NCBI GenBank assembly: GCA_026874595.1
Contig: CM049320.1
Coordinates: forward strand, 31,470,214 to 31,534,213
Direction: 5' to 3'
From: Sipunculus nudus
Lineage: Eukaryota; Annelida; Sipuncula; Golfingiida; Sipunculidae
DNA length: 64,000 bases
Shown here one piece after another: positions 43,218 to 56,600 of this stretch (the first letter of the stretch is position 1; each line of letters starts with the position of its first letter). Under the pieces are notes generated by a model, which was given only the letters and a program-made list of their open reading frames with translations, ran no database searches and was not told where the DNA came from. The position numbers and the translations under genes are program-made.

Positions 43218-44521
43218 CAGTGGAAAGAGCCCTGTTCGAAACAGCAGAAATTGAAAAATTTGGTATGAAGTGTGTGATAATATAACATCGATCTTATGAC
43301 CAGCATCTCGTTTTCCGCAGGAATACAGATAACATCTTCAAACACTTAGTCGGAAACAACTCCGGTGACGTGTCAAGGAAGCCATACATGTGCCAAACGG
43401 ACTTTACGTCGGCCGGGTAGCTTTGGCACCATTCAGTACGTATGACGAAACATCTTTTGAAAGGTAATTGTAAACCATATCTGCTTCAATATCTTGCTGA
43501 CCTTTTATAAAAAAAAAAAGAGTGAATTAAGAGTTGCGCCTTCCAAGGCAAATGGCAGAAAAAGATCTATGGAATTAAATTTAAAAGCCTTCGCCTACCC
43601 GCATCATATCATATTTGTGATTTGAATTGAAATTTTTCATATAGGTTTGAATTGAAAAATTCTCCAAGAAGTTCAATTTTGGTGTAAATCCAAGCCTAAT
43701 TAACCCAAGAATGAGTGTTTTATGAAGTTTTATACATATGTGTTTACACTAGGATGCAGTATGTGACGATATGGCCATTTGTGGAGAGCCATGCATGAGG
43801 TCTCAGAAGATAATGACGTTATGCAACGCGACTTTTCCCTGAAAGGTGTCATAGGGGCATGGTTGTTGCTCGTTGTGTTTATATTCCAGGACAGCAGTAC
43901 CACGATGTCCAGAGTTTTTTTTTCAAAATATTTCAATTAAACAGTTCAAAGGAATAACACAGGTTTAATTAGCAATCCAACTTTGAACACTATCTTCTGC
44001 CTGAGTATGGTAATTCTTAACTAGAAAGTAAATATAATCCTTTAAACAGACTGTTAACTAAGCAGCTGACGCCAGCCGCTAATATGGAATAAAACCGTTT
44101 GTGACATTCTTCTTCCCAATGGATGGTCCGCCTTGTTTGATTATAAATGAAATTAATATAATCAAAATTATGCCATGCAATATGAAGAAGAAAAATTACC
44201 GGGTATTCACTTCTAGGGTGTACTGGCATAACTGAGTACCTTAACATTTAGCAAACGACCAACACAGCACCTAACCATTAGTACATAGTGACAGGAACAG
44301 CGGGCATTGTTTCATGCAGGTCGATGACACATTTTAAAACCCTTTTGTTGCCATGATTTTAACCAATGTGAACAACGAACATAACCCACTGCTCCCATGG
44401 TTGCTTCAAATAATTATTCCATATTACTGTCAATATGCGTTATATTACTTTATGAGAGTGCTATCTATGTCGGTCGCCTATTAGACGTGGGATGAATTAT
44501 ACTTGCACGGTGTCTTTTCAG
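43218..44521 (+). other. 5' flank of gene copy 3
   Basis: Homologous to the two other 5' flanks; contains no recognisable exon. The start-proximal AG (44521) is conserved. Confidence 0.5.
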
Positions 44522-44542
44522 ATTCTTTTAATCAGCTAAACA

Positions 44543-44627
44543 ATGGCGTTTCGATTTCGCATAGCCGTAGCGTTATTTGTGACGCTCCTGTTGATTTCTT
44601 TGATGTTGTTTTCGATGTGGAAAGCAG
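44543..44627 (+). CDS. Anchor/signal exon, copy 3
   Basis: Same exon as in copy 2 with three visible amino-acid changes: M-A-F-R-F-R at the N-terminus (L4R), F11L, and S-M-W-K-A at the exit (K25M). Donor GTAGGA at 44628 is intact. The extra Arg before the hydrophobic segment strengthens the positive-inside charge expected of a type II anchor. The upstream acceptor-like gtgtcttttcag ends at 44521. Confidence 0.8.
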
Positions 44628-47600
44628 GTAGGACCCGTTTTGTATCTGGATTAGTTTTATGAATGTGATTTCTAGGCCAAAAAGGAAAACAACGAAGAAA
44701 ACTGGTGAATCTTTTTTTAATGGTTTGACAAATAATTTCAAGATTTTTTCGTTTTAAATGAAATCGTCTTTGCCGGGGCTTGAAACGAGATAGAAGAGAT
44801 TTTGAAGCTGCCCTTTATATAAAGAAATGTTACGAGGTCAGTTGAAGTTTAATTTGCTGATCCGAACTAAAGGTGCAGATGTATTGCTGAAATGTAGGTA
44901 AATATATTCTTATGCATATAATTTAAAATGGCATTTTGTTTATATATTTTAGATCCGATAAAAGATTTGCTTTCTCAGAAGATATTAGTTGGTCGTCCAG
45001 GTTGGGGTTCCTACAATAATTGATATCCATTCAGTTGGGTTTCATTGGTTTATCAATGTTGGGCATCGTGTTAGAATATATGTAGGCATTTTGTTAGGAA
45101 AAGGCTAATACATAATATAAATCCACATTAACTTACAAGTCAACGAAAGTGAACTGAAAATCCTAATCAATATAAGCATTATACTAGATAAAGCACATTT
45201 TTGCCAAGGGAAGCATTCATCTTAAAGTATATTTTAATTAAGGGAGGTTAATTTACAACTGCTGAAAAAAAAAGACAAAGAGCGAAAGAAAAAAATCATG
45301 ATATTTCTATTCCTCCTCACCTAACCACATAGGTCAGGAGGTTGCAAGTTAATACAATGGGCCTTATTTATGTATGGTGTAATGGTAAAAAACTGTATGC
45401 ATATAATTAGAAGTACCATTTTATTATGTTTTAGATCAGAGGAAAGGCGTACTACCTAAGAAGATATCAGCTGGAAGTCAAGGTTAGGTATCCTTCAATA
45501 ACTGATTATCCACTGCGTTTGGCTAAGCGCTTTATCAATATCGAACTTCGTTTTAAAATATATGCTTGCATTTTTATAGGAAAATGCAAATCCATCGCAT
45601 GGAGGCACATAAAGTAATAATTTCTTTCTTTAATGCAAACACTTATTTAGCTAATGCAAACAACGTTGTGAAACAGGACAACGAGCAAAAGAATAAAAAT
45701 GAAAACATTTCCTTCAAAGGTTTTCCCGTGTGGTTAATCTGTTATAAGGTATTAAAATTGGTAAGTGGTGAAATGATGAACAACCAAATGAAAATAAAAC
45801 ATGATCAAATCACTGTTGGTAGTCTAGGGGAAGAAGATTTAAAGTCGAGAGATATTGAGACTGAATCTCAGCCAGGCGATAAGATTGTTTATATTTCGGT
45901 CCTACATAGGGTGACGATCCTTGCAGCATTAATGGGAAGGTTGTGCCCAATGCTCGTGTTTCATTTGAAAAACGAGTGTGGCTACCGGGATTTCCTTCGT
46001 GGTTTCACCCGGCAATGGTATATATTACACATCCAGTCCACGCAGGTGCATTAGCCATCGGGTCTAGTTAGTACCGGGATACAAAATGAGAGAAAGTGTA
46101 CTTTTACCGTGTCCCATAGTCCGAAAATGGAACGAAATTTCTGAAGGTGTACATATTGATGTTTGCATTTAAACACGAAGGCAGTTATCTTCAACAATTT
46201 ATTATAAAAAAATCTTTATTGGTAATTCGTATAGTAGTAGGAAAAATATATATATTTTTCAAGAAATCTCTGTATAATTATAACTTGACACTACAGCTTC
46301 ATGGGTAGCATTTTTTTCTGTTTTAGATCAAAGGAAAGGTTTGCTTCAACGAAAGTTCTCACTTGAAAGTAGTCCGGGTTAGTTTTCCTGCAAGAATTTA
46401 ATGTGTTGGACTTTCGTAATTTATAAATGTCGGTATTAAGTATTAAGTCAACGAACCTGTGTTGAAACGCATACAAATGTTAGAACTTACTGTGTAAAAT
46501 ACGTTTCTTTTAAATCCAAACACATATCTTAAATATTGTAGTAAGGGAGTGGGGCATCAAACAGTTACCATTGATAAATATAGAGAACGAACGGAAGAAA
46601 AAGAATATATTTTATATTATTTTTATACTAAACTAAAATGCATATATTATGATTAGTAGAGAATCATATAGTCACTGTTGGAAAATCAGGAAATGAACGA
46701 AATAATAAAGATTATTAAATTTCATTCCTACTAAAATGACCCATTAGGGTCAGTCTGTCATAAGGATTTATTTACGTATGGTAAAATGATGAACAACAAA
46801 ATAGACAATTTATAATAATTATTATCGGGAAAATATAAGATCAATTATAGATTAATTAAGAGACCACCATATTCACATGCATATAATTTGAAGTGCCATT
46901 TTACTTATATCTTAGATGACATAAAAGCTGTGCTACATAAGAAGATTTCAGTTGGTAGTCAAGGTAACGTTTCTTAATATCCATTGAATCGTACTGTGGT
47001 TTATATATATCGGGGTTCGTGGCAGAATATTACGAGGATTGTGCTAGAAAGAGTTAATAAATCCAAATTAAGTTTAATGTCAATAAAATTGTGTTTAAAC
47101 GCCTACAAATGTACACAATTTATAATATTTAGGCTTCTCGTCAATGCAAAAATTAACAAAAATATGGTAATAAGGGGGCACAATATAGTCATTGTTGAAA
47201 AATAGGACGACGAGCGTAAAAGTCGATTCCTTCTAAGATTGTCCACTCTAGTCAGTCTGTTTAAGAATAAAGATAATACAATTGGCTTTTGTTAAGTATG
47301 GCCAATAAGGACAACGAAATACAAAGAAAAGGTAATTCATTATTTTTATATTATCAAAAAAGGAAATGAGAACAAAATATATTTATCAAGAAATCAATAT
47401 ATTTGTATGTAAATGTAATTTAAATTTGCAATTCATTTATACTTCAGATCAGATGAAAATACTTCCTACGAAGATTCCATCTGGAAGTGGAGGTTTGGTT
47501 CCATTCAATTACCTATAATCCTCAGGGTTTTGCTTCGTGGTTTATTATGTCCGGCTCCTTGTTAGACTATGCATGATTGTTTTATGCTAGAAAAAGGCTA

Positions 47601-50600
47601 CTTCGTTACATACATCAATATGTCAGCGAAAAGGTGTTGACAGGCCTACAAAAGATGTTCACAATTTTTTATATAAATGTTTCCCCTTTTTGCAAACAAT
47701 AATGAAATTTTTTTTTGTAATTTTCATGATGTAGTTATTGTTGAAAATAAAGACAAAGAAGGAAAGAAAAATAATACTAAACCGATCGAATAGGTATATC
47801 TGCCGGAAAGTAGCAACATTGGTTTAATTCGTATATAATGTTATGTCATTGTTGGAGAAAAATAGGACAACGAGGATTAGAACAAAAGTCAGAACATTTA
47901 GATTCCTACATTCATTAACCCATTGATGAGTTTGTCATGAAATACAATTGGTTTTATAAATGGAAGTTGAAATGATAGACAACGAAATTTAAATAACTGG
48001 GTATTCATCATTCGTATTATTGTTTCTTATACGTATTATTAAAAGTAGCAATTGTGTTATGTTTTACATCAGATGCAGGGTGTGCTACCTAGGAAAATTT
48101 CAGTTGGTAGACAAGGTTATGTTTCTTTCACTTAGTGATAATCCACTCGGTTGTTTTTAAGTTGTTTATAAATATGGATTTCTGTGTCAAAATATATATG
48201 GGCATTGTAGTAGCAAAAGGCTAGTCACAAAAATCCACAATAAGTTACAAGTCAACAAAACTGTGTTTAAAAGCCTACAAACAAAAGCAATTTACTATAT
48301 AAAGTGGGTCTCCCGTTAATGTAAACACCAATCTTGAAACACAAAAATTAAGGAGAGCATTAACTTTTATCATAGATCTCAAACCCGGGAGATCGTGAGT
48401 TAGAATCTCAGTCGAGGCAGTGAGATTCCTCACGGTGGGCCCCACCCAGGGTAAGCCCTCTGCAGATGTAATGAGGAGATTGTACCCAACAGTCGTGTTT
48501 CACTCACAAACGAGTGCGCGTTTCGGGGGTTCCTCGGTGTTACAACCCAGTAATTGGAATGACACTAACCTAGGAACCACCAGATTGGTATAAAGAAACT
48601 GGTTGACACCTGGATTATCGAGTCTGACTGCTGCCACGGAGTCAGAATAGAACTCCGGAATGGAACTCTGTAGTGTTATTTAGTTAAACAAGCATTAACT
48701 ATGAAAGCGGCTATCTCCACCAAAAAATATATATAAAAATTATTCCTTCACTAACTCATTTTCCGCTCAGTTGGGCGGACCTGGTTTATGAATGTCGGGC
48801 TTTGTGACAGTATATATGTGAGCATTTGCTAGGAAAGACAAATCATCATATAAATCCACATTAAGTTGCACATCAACGAAACTGTGTTAAAACGCCTACA
48901 TCAAATATTAGCGTTTCGTGAATGTAAAAACTAAATTTTATTGAAACAATCGAAGGAAAACAAAAATCATTCCGTTTCCTTCATTTTTTATCCATTAGAG
49001 TCAGTCTGTTATTATTTTGATAAATCATAGCAATTAACTTGATGAAGGTCGTTTCTCAAGAAAGCAAACACCTTTACAAGATATTGTATTAAGAAAAGCA
49101 TCACATAGTCATTGTTGCGAAAGAAGATAACGATCAAAAGAGTTAAACTAAAAAAAAATTCGTTTTTAACATTTTCTCCTACATACAGTGTGTCATAAGC
49201 TATTACAATAAAGTTTTTAAGGATGGAGAAACGGTGAACAATAAAATATGAATGAAGGGTTACTCTTGATTTGAATAATAATTTAAATAAAATATATTTA
49301 TCAGGAAATCTCTATATAGCTATTTTCTTATGCATATCAGATTTAGTACTATTTTATTTATTCTAGATGAGAAGAAAGGTGTGCTACGTAAGAAGGTTAG
49401 GTTTCCTTCAATAACTGATTTTCCAATGAGTTGAGATTCGGCTTATCAGTGGCGGTGCCCGTCTTAGAATATATGAATGCGTTGTGCTATGAATGGCTAA
49501 TTCATCATATACATCCAGATTAAGCTACATGTCAACGAAACTTGTGCAAACACAAATAATAAATAATAATTAGGGGAGTATTATATAAACCATGTTGGAA
49601 AATAAAAAATGGGGAGATAATATAAAAATCATGACATTTTTCTTTCAATTAAATGATATCCTATGGCGGTAAGTCATAAAGTATAATAACTAGCTTTACT
49701 TATGTAATGTGAAATAATGAACGATGGGATAGAAATAAATTATTTCACATTATCCGTATACTAATCGGGAAAGAATTAATAAGTATATAGTCTTATCAAG
49801 AAATCATTATATTCTTATACATATAGTTTAAAGTAGCATTTTGTTTATATTCAAGATGAAAAGAAAGGTGTGCTGCGTAAGAAGATATCAGTTTTTTTTA
49901 TTGTATACAACATTTTACACAAACATAATGCAAAGTTAAATACAACAGCTTACACACATAAATACAATGTTGAATACATCACATAGACATTCATAACAGA
50001 AATACATCTGAGCTAAATCAAAAGCATTTATAAGCAAAAGGCAATAACCTTATATAATTACAAAATACATGTTAGTATAGTGATATTTATATTATGAGAC
50101 CCCAAAAAAGCGACATATTGTGTTTTTTTCGGAAGGTATCAATTATATCTTGAATTATTATCTTACATGTTTGAGACTGAGTACGTTGACAATCATTGAA
50201 TTTAGCATTACAGTGTTCTATAAATATAAAGACTAAATTGCATTACAATAGTAATATGTCATATTAGAAGAATATGATAATTGTAAACCGCACATCAAAG
50301 TTAATTTAAATTTCATGAAACAGTGTTTTCTACAAAAGGTGGATTCCATTTTTAAAGTGTATTGATATATTTCCTTTCTTGTGAGCAATATTTCTTTCTA
50401 TGATACAAATCTGTTCTACATAGAGTTTGTAACTGGTGAGGTTTGGCCTTATTTCTTTACATTTGCACACACATATATATCTTTTAAATAATAATATAAG
50501 CATATTTACAAGAGGGTTATTAGTATTGTTAAAAATAATAGATATTTTACTGAAAAGATTTTCTGTCACTGGGATGTGTTTACTTATTAACCAATTTTTA

Positions 50601-53600
50601 TTTGAGTAAAAAATGTTGTATTTCCCTGCAATTATAAAACAGATGTATGATTGTTTCTTTCTCTATTTTACAAAATGAACAGAGCACACTACTTGCCTAT
50701 CCAATTTTAAAACACAGTGGATTGAGAGTTATAGTCCTGTGAATTAGTTTTAATTGAAACATTCTTAACATTTCTGATATTGTGATGTTTTTAATATATG
50801 TAAATGCTTCATATACCGAATCTTGACAGTTGCACTGCATGTCTCTAGTCCATTTATCAATAGTTTTAAAAGGTTCAGTGCAGACATCCATTATTATTTC
50901 TTTGTAAACCCTCTGTGTGACTTTCTTAATGTTCATGATTATATCCATATTTGTTTCATCTGGAATGTAATTATGTGTATTATCACATGTTTTAAATATT
51001 TTTTCCAAGTTACTGGAATTCCATCAATTATACTTTAATTCTGCATTTCCCTAATTTTAACCTTTTTTGTCAGTTCTGTAAGTGATTATGATATCATATA
51101 ATTTTGTGACACCTGCATTGTACTTTTTTTTACTGAATACTGTTTTCTTATCTATTTTTATATGTGAATTCTAGAACAACTCTTGACTTAAGATTTCATC
51201 AGGGGTGTAAACATTCTTGAAGTTATATTTACACCATGCTTCTATAACATCTCTCCAAAAAGAGGTTAAACGTTTTCTGTCTGGTCCTTTACAAAATGGT
51301 TGGAGACGGATAGTTAATATACAACTTAAAAGAATGGGCTCTTATATATTTAAATGTAACTTGGTAACTGGTGGTACCAAGTCTATTAAAGATATCAGTT
51401 TTAGCCAAGGTTAGATTTCCTTTAAAAATGGTTTTTACTGAGTTCAGATTCGGTGGCTTATCAGTGTCGGTCTACGTCTTAGAATATTTATGTGCACTGG
51501 TCTAAGAAAAAGCTGGTTTAAGTTACAGGTAAATAATATGTGAACGACTACATTAAAATGCTAATAATTCATAATATAAACAAGGTTTCTCGTTAATGCA
51601 AACACCATGCTAAAAGTATTGTAAATAGGGGAGCTTCATATAGGATTTTTTTTTAAAATAAAGGACAGATCGAAGGTTAAAACTCAAAACATATCCACAT
51701 CTTTCAGATTATCGCCCATAATGAATCTGTCCTAAGGTTTTTCAATTTGCTTTATTTATGTAGAGTGAAATTCAAAATGCAAGTTTTTTATCATTCGATT
51801 ATTAATCAGGGATGGGTAGGGAGAGGGGATCGGAAAAAGTATATATTTTTCAAAAAATTCTTATATATCTATATAGTTTAAATTTTAGATAAAGTGATAA
51901 GTGGACAACCTACGAAGACTTCAGTTGGCAGTCCGGGTAAGGTTTTCTTCAAAAATGGATTATCCATTGAATTTTGTTTCATTGGCTAATCAGTGACGGA
52001 CTTCGTCTTATTCATATCATAATCAGGAAAAAGTTCATTTTTTTAAATATGCATTATCATAACATCTCAATATAACAATATGCTAATACTTCAAAGTAGC
52101 ATTTTGGTTATATTTAAGATGAAAAGTGAGGTGTGCTGCGTAAGAAGATTTCAGTTTTTAGCCAAGATTAGATTTTCTTTAAAATGGTTTTTACTGAGTT
52201 CAGATTCGGTGGCTTATCAGTGTCGGTCTACGTCTTAGAATATATATGTGCACTGGTCTAAGAAAAAGCTGGTTTAAGTTTCAGGTAAAAAGAAATATGT
52301 GAACGACTACATTAATATGCTTATAATTCATAATATAAACAAGGTTTCTCGTTAATACAAACAACAAACCTAAAGTATTTTAATCAAGGGAGCTTCTTAA
52401 AGGTGTTTTAGAAAATAAAGGACAGAGCAAATGAAAAAAAACTCAAAACATATCCATATTTTTTTATCATACTAAATAATGAATCTGTCATAAGGTTTTT
52501 CAATTTGCTTTATTTATGTAGAATGAAATTCAAAATGCAAGTTTTTTATCATTTGTATATTAATCTGGGTTGGAGTGGGAGGATCGGGAAAAGTATATAT
52601 TTATAAAGAAATTCATAAATAACTATATAGTTTGAATTTTAGATAAAGTGACAGGTGGACAGCCTACGAAGCCTTTAGTCGGAAGTCCTGGTAAGGTTTC
52701 CTTCAATAATAGATTATCCATTGAGTTTTGTTCAGTCGGCTGATCAGTGTCTGTCTTCGTCTTATTCATTTCATGATCAGAAAAGGTTCTTTTTTATATA
52801 TGCATTATCATAATATGTCAAAATAATATGCACATAGTTTGAAAAGTTGCATTTGTTTATATTCAAGATGAAAAGAGAGGTGTGATACGTAAGAAGATTT
52901 CCGTTTTAAGCAAAGGTTAGATTCCTTTACAAAAGATTTTCCAGAGTTTAGATTCGGTAGCTTATCAGTATCGGTCTACATCTTAGAATATATATGTGCA
53001 CTGTGTTATGAAAAAGCTGGTTTAAGTTACATGTGAACGAAACTATGTGAAACGATTACATAAAATGCTAATGAATTAGTACATATAGAAATGGCCGTTA
53101 ATGCAAACACTATAAAGTAGGGCGTCGTTTATCCGAAAGCCTCGGGGGACAAGTTTTTGTTCGGATGAACGATCATTCGGATGAACGCTTTCGCATGACA
53201 TTGCTCTGGGAATTACCGTGATGACCACCGAGTTCGGGACATTACCAGATACTGACTGACCAAAATTGATTAAGGTAGCCCATGATAAGCGTGTGACAAT
53301 ATATTATAACATTTTTTATCGATTTAATAAATTTATCATACAGAACACATTATTATATAATAATGTAATGATTGATGAACAGCCCTGCGCTGGAAATAAT
53401 CGGTATCGTACCCACATCGGCCATGCGTAGCTGTCAGTATAACTGGAATGACCTACAATGACCTTGAAAGTGTTGCGCTCTCTTTCGGCAGATAGGTTAA
53501 CTACGGGAACCTTTATACATGTACTGAATTTTTATTGTAATCACAAGCGAGAGGATCGGTCGAATGCACAAGTAAACACGTTATTTACACAGTTTTATTT

Positions 53601-56600
53601 CAAATAAATGAAACAAAACGTAAATGTCGCTGATCATAGATCTGTCGACCTTGAATTCTCTGGCGAGGTCAGCTGGCCTGGATTCGTGTCAAGTCTTGCA
53701 AGGATCGACAGCTTGTCATCAACTGAAAAGACATGCACTTACGTGACTCCATTGACGAGTCAGAGTAAATAGTATGTAAAAATCACGTGAAGGGTAATCA
53801 TGATGAACAGTAAATCACGTGTCATTGACTATCAGTATGGTGTAAACAGCTTTTTAGGGTTTATATATAATTCAGACTTCCTCAAATGCAGTTGTAAGTA
53901 ACGATTCTAGCCAATCAAAATTTCCATATTTTGGGCAAAAATAAAAGACTTTGTGAGTAAATAACGGAGGCGCACATAAACTCAACTAATGCTCACCGTA
54001 GTACTTAAGGCCTGAGCGACTACCGGAACGAAGATCAAAGCTATTCTTTAAGGCCACCCTGATCAAAGCTGAGCCGAGGACCATACGGATCGGCGAGGCC
54101 GATTTTATCACACCTACAACCTGCGGTCGGCTAGTCACTTATAGTCTGATCTAACATTTTGTTTGTACAGGTTAATTACCCTGGCCTGGGCATTCTAATT
54201 AAAGTGAGTCGAGGAGAACCCTGGCCGGTGGGGCGGTGTTTTTACACCTGTCTACGCTCGGGTGCACTAATTAGTCGGCAATATGTATCACGTACCGCTG
54301 ATCTGGCTACTTTTATTTTGAATCAGATGATCTTTCAAACCATTTTATTCTAGGTTTTTTGTACTTGTTCAGATTTTGGATAAATGGTCAAAATTTCGAT
54401 TCCCCTTTTTTTATTTCGACATTCTACTGAACTAAAAGTATTGTAATAAGAGGAGATTCATATACGTGTTTCAGAAAATAAAGGACAGAGCCAAAGAATA
54501 AAACTCAAAACATATCCATATTTTGTATTATCCCCTATAATGAATCTGTCATAAGTTTTTTTCAATTTGCTTTCTTTAAATAAATGAAATTCAAAATGTG
54601 TTTTTTTTTATCATTCGTATATTAATCGGGGTGGGAGTAGGAGGATCGGAAAAAGTATATATTTATAAAGGAATTCTTATATAACTATATAGTTTAAATA
54701 TTAGATAAAGAGACAGGTGGACAACCTAGGAAGACTTTAGTCGGTAGTCCTGGTAAGGTTTCCTTCAATAATGGATTATGATAAACAAAGTAATTTACTT
54801 GATAAAGGTCGTTTCCAAAGAATGGAAACACCATTACAAAATATTGTATTAAGAAAAGGATCACACAGTCACTGTTGCGAAAGAAGATTACGATCAAAAG
54901 AGTAAACCTCAAAAAAATTCGTTTTCAAAATTTTCTCCTACATAGAGTGTGTCATAAGCTAATACAATAGTTTTTTTTAAGGATGACGAAATAATGAACA
55001 ACAAAATATGGAAGAAGGGTTACTCATTATTTGAATAATAATTTGAAAAAATATATTTATCAGGAAATCTCTATACAGCTATTTTCTTATGCATATCACT
55101 TTAAGTTCTATTTTATTTACTCTAAATGAGAAGAAAAGTGTGCTACGTAAGAAGATTTCAGTTGGTAGCCTAGGTTAGGTTACCTTCAATAACTGATTTT
55201 TCAATGAGTTGAGATTCGGTGGCTTATCAGTGGCGGTGCCCGTCTTAGAATATATGAATGCATTGTGCTATGAAAGGCTAATTCCTCATATACATCCAGA
55301 TTAAGCTACAACGAAACTATGTTGAAACGCCTACATTAACTATTAATAATTTATTATGTAAAGGTTTCTGTTTAATGCAAACACAAATAAAAACATAATA
55401 ATTAGGGGAGTGTTATATGAACCATGTTGGATAATAAGAAAAAGGGGAGAAAGAATAAAAATCATGACATTTTTATTTCTACTTAAATGATATCCTATGG
55501 CGGTAAGTCATAAGGTATAATAATTAGCTTTACTTACGTATGGTGAAAGAATGAACAACGGGATAGAAATAAATGCTTACACATTATTCGAATACAGATC
55601 GGGAAAGAATTAATACGTATATAGTCTGATCAAGAAATCACTATATTCTTATACAAATAGTTTAAAGTAGCATTTTGTTTATATTCAAGATGAAAAGAAG
55701 GGTGTGCTGCGTAAGAAGAAGGTGGGGGGGGGGGGGGGGGGTTCGGAAAAAGTATAAATTCATCAAGAACTTCTTATATAACTTTATATTTAAAATTTTA
55801 GATACAGCGACACGTGGAAAACCTTCGAAGACTTCAGTTGGTAGTCCAGGTAAGGTTTCCTTCATAATGAATTATCCATTGAGTTTGATTCGTTGCCTGA
55901 TCAGTGTCGGGCTTCGCCTTATTCATATAATAATCAGGAAAAAAATCCTTTTTTTATATGCGTTTTCATAATATCTTAATATTACAATATGCAAATGAAA
56001 AGTAGCATTTGTCTATATTCAAGATGAGAAGAAAGCTGTGCAACCTGAGCAGATTTCAGTTGGCAGTCAAGGTTAGGTTTCATCCAGTAACATATCATCC
56101 ATTAAGTTAGGTTTCCCTGGTTTTTCAATGTCGGGCGTTTTGTTCGAATATATGTGTGCATTGTGTGAAGTAGGCTAAATCGACACATAATTGCACATTA
56201 AGTTGCATTTAATCGAAACTGTGTTAAGACGCCTACAACAGATCTTAGAAATTAACTGTATAAAAAGAAAAAAGAGCGAGATTTTTTAAAAAATCATAAC
56301 ATTCGTGTTCCTTATACAAGTATCCTCTAGATTTAGTCTGCTATTTCACTTGACTTTATTTATATATTGTGAAATAATGAACAAAGAAAGAAATCACGAT
56401 TCGTATCATAATCAGGAAAAAAAGGTTTTTTTTTAAAATATGCATTATCATGACATCTCAATATAACAATATGCTCATAGTTTAAAGTAGTGTTTTGATT
56501 TTATTTTAGATAAGAAGAAAGGTGTGCTACGAGAGATGATTTCAGTTGGCAGTCAAGGTTAGGTTTCCTCCAATAACTGATTTTCGATTGTGTTGTGCTT

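Noticed and set aside
45566-46054. 162-codon open frame on the plus strand (115 codons at 21192-21539 in copy 2)
   Set aside because: It runs across repeated intron sequence into a SINE head. The same intron template elsewhere is not open, and the reading differs between copies.
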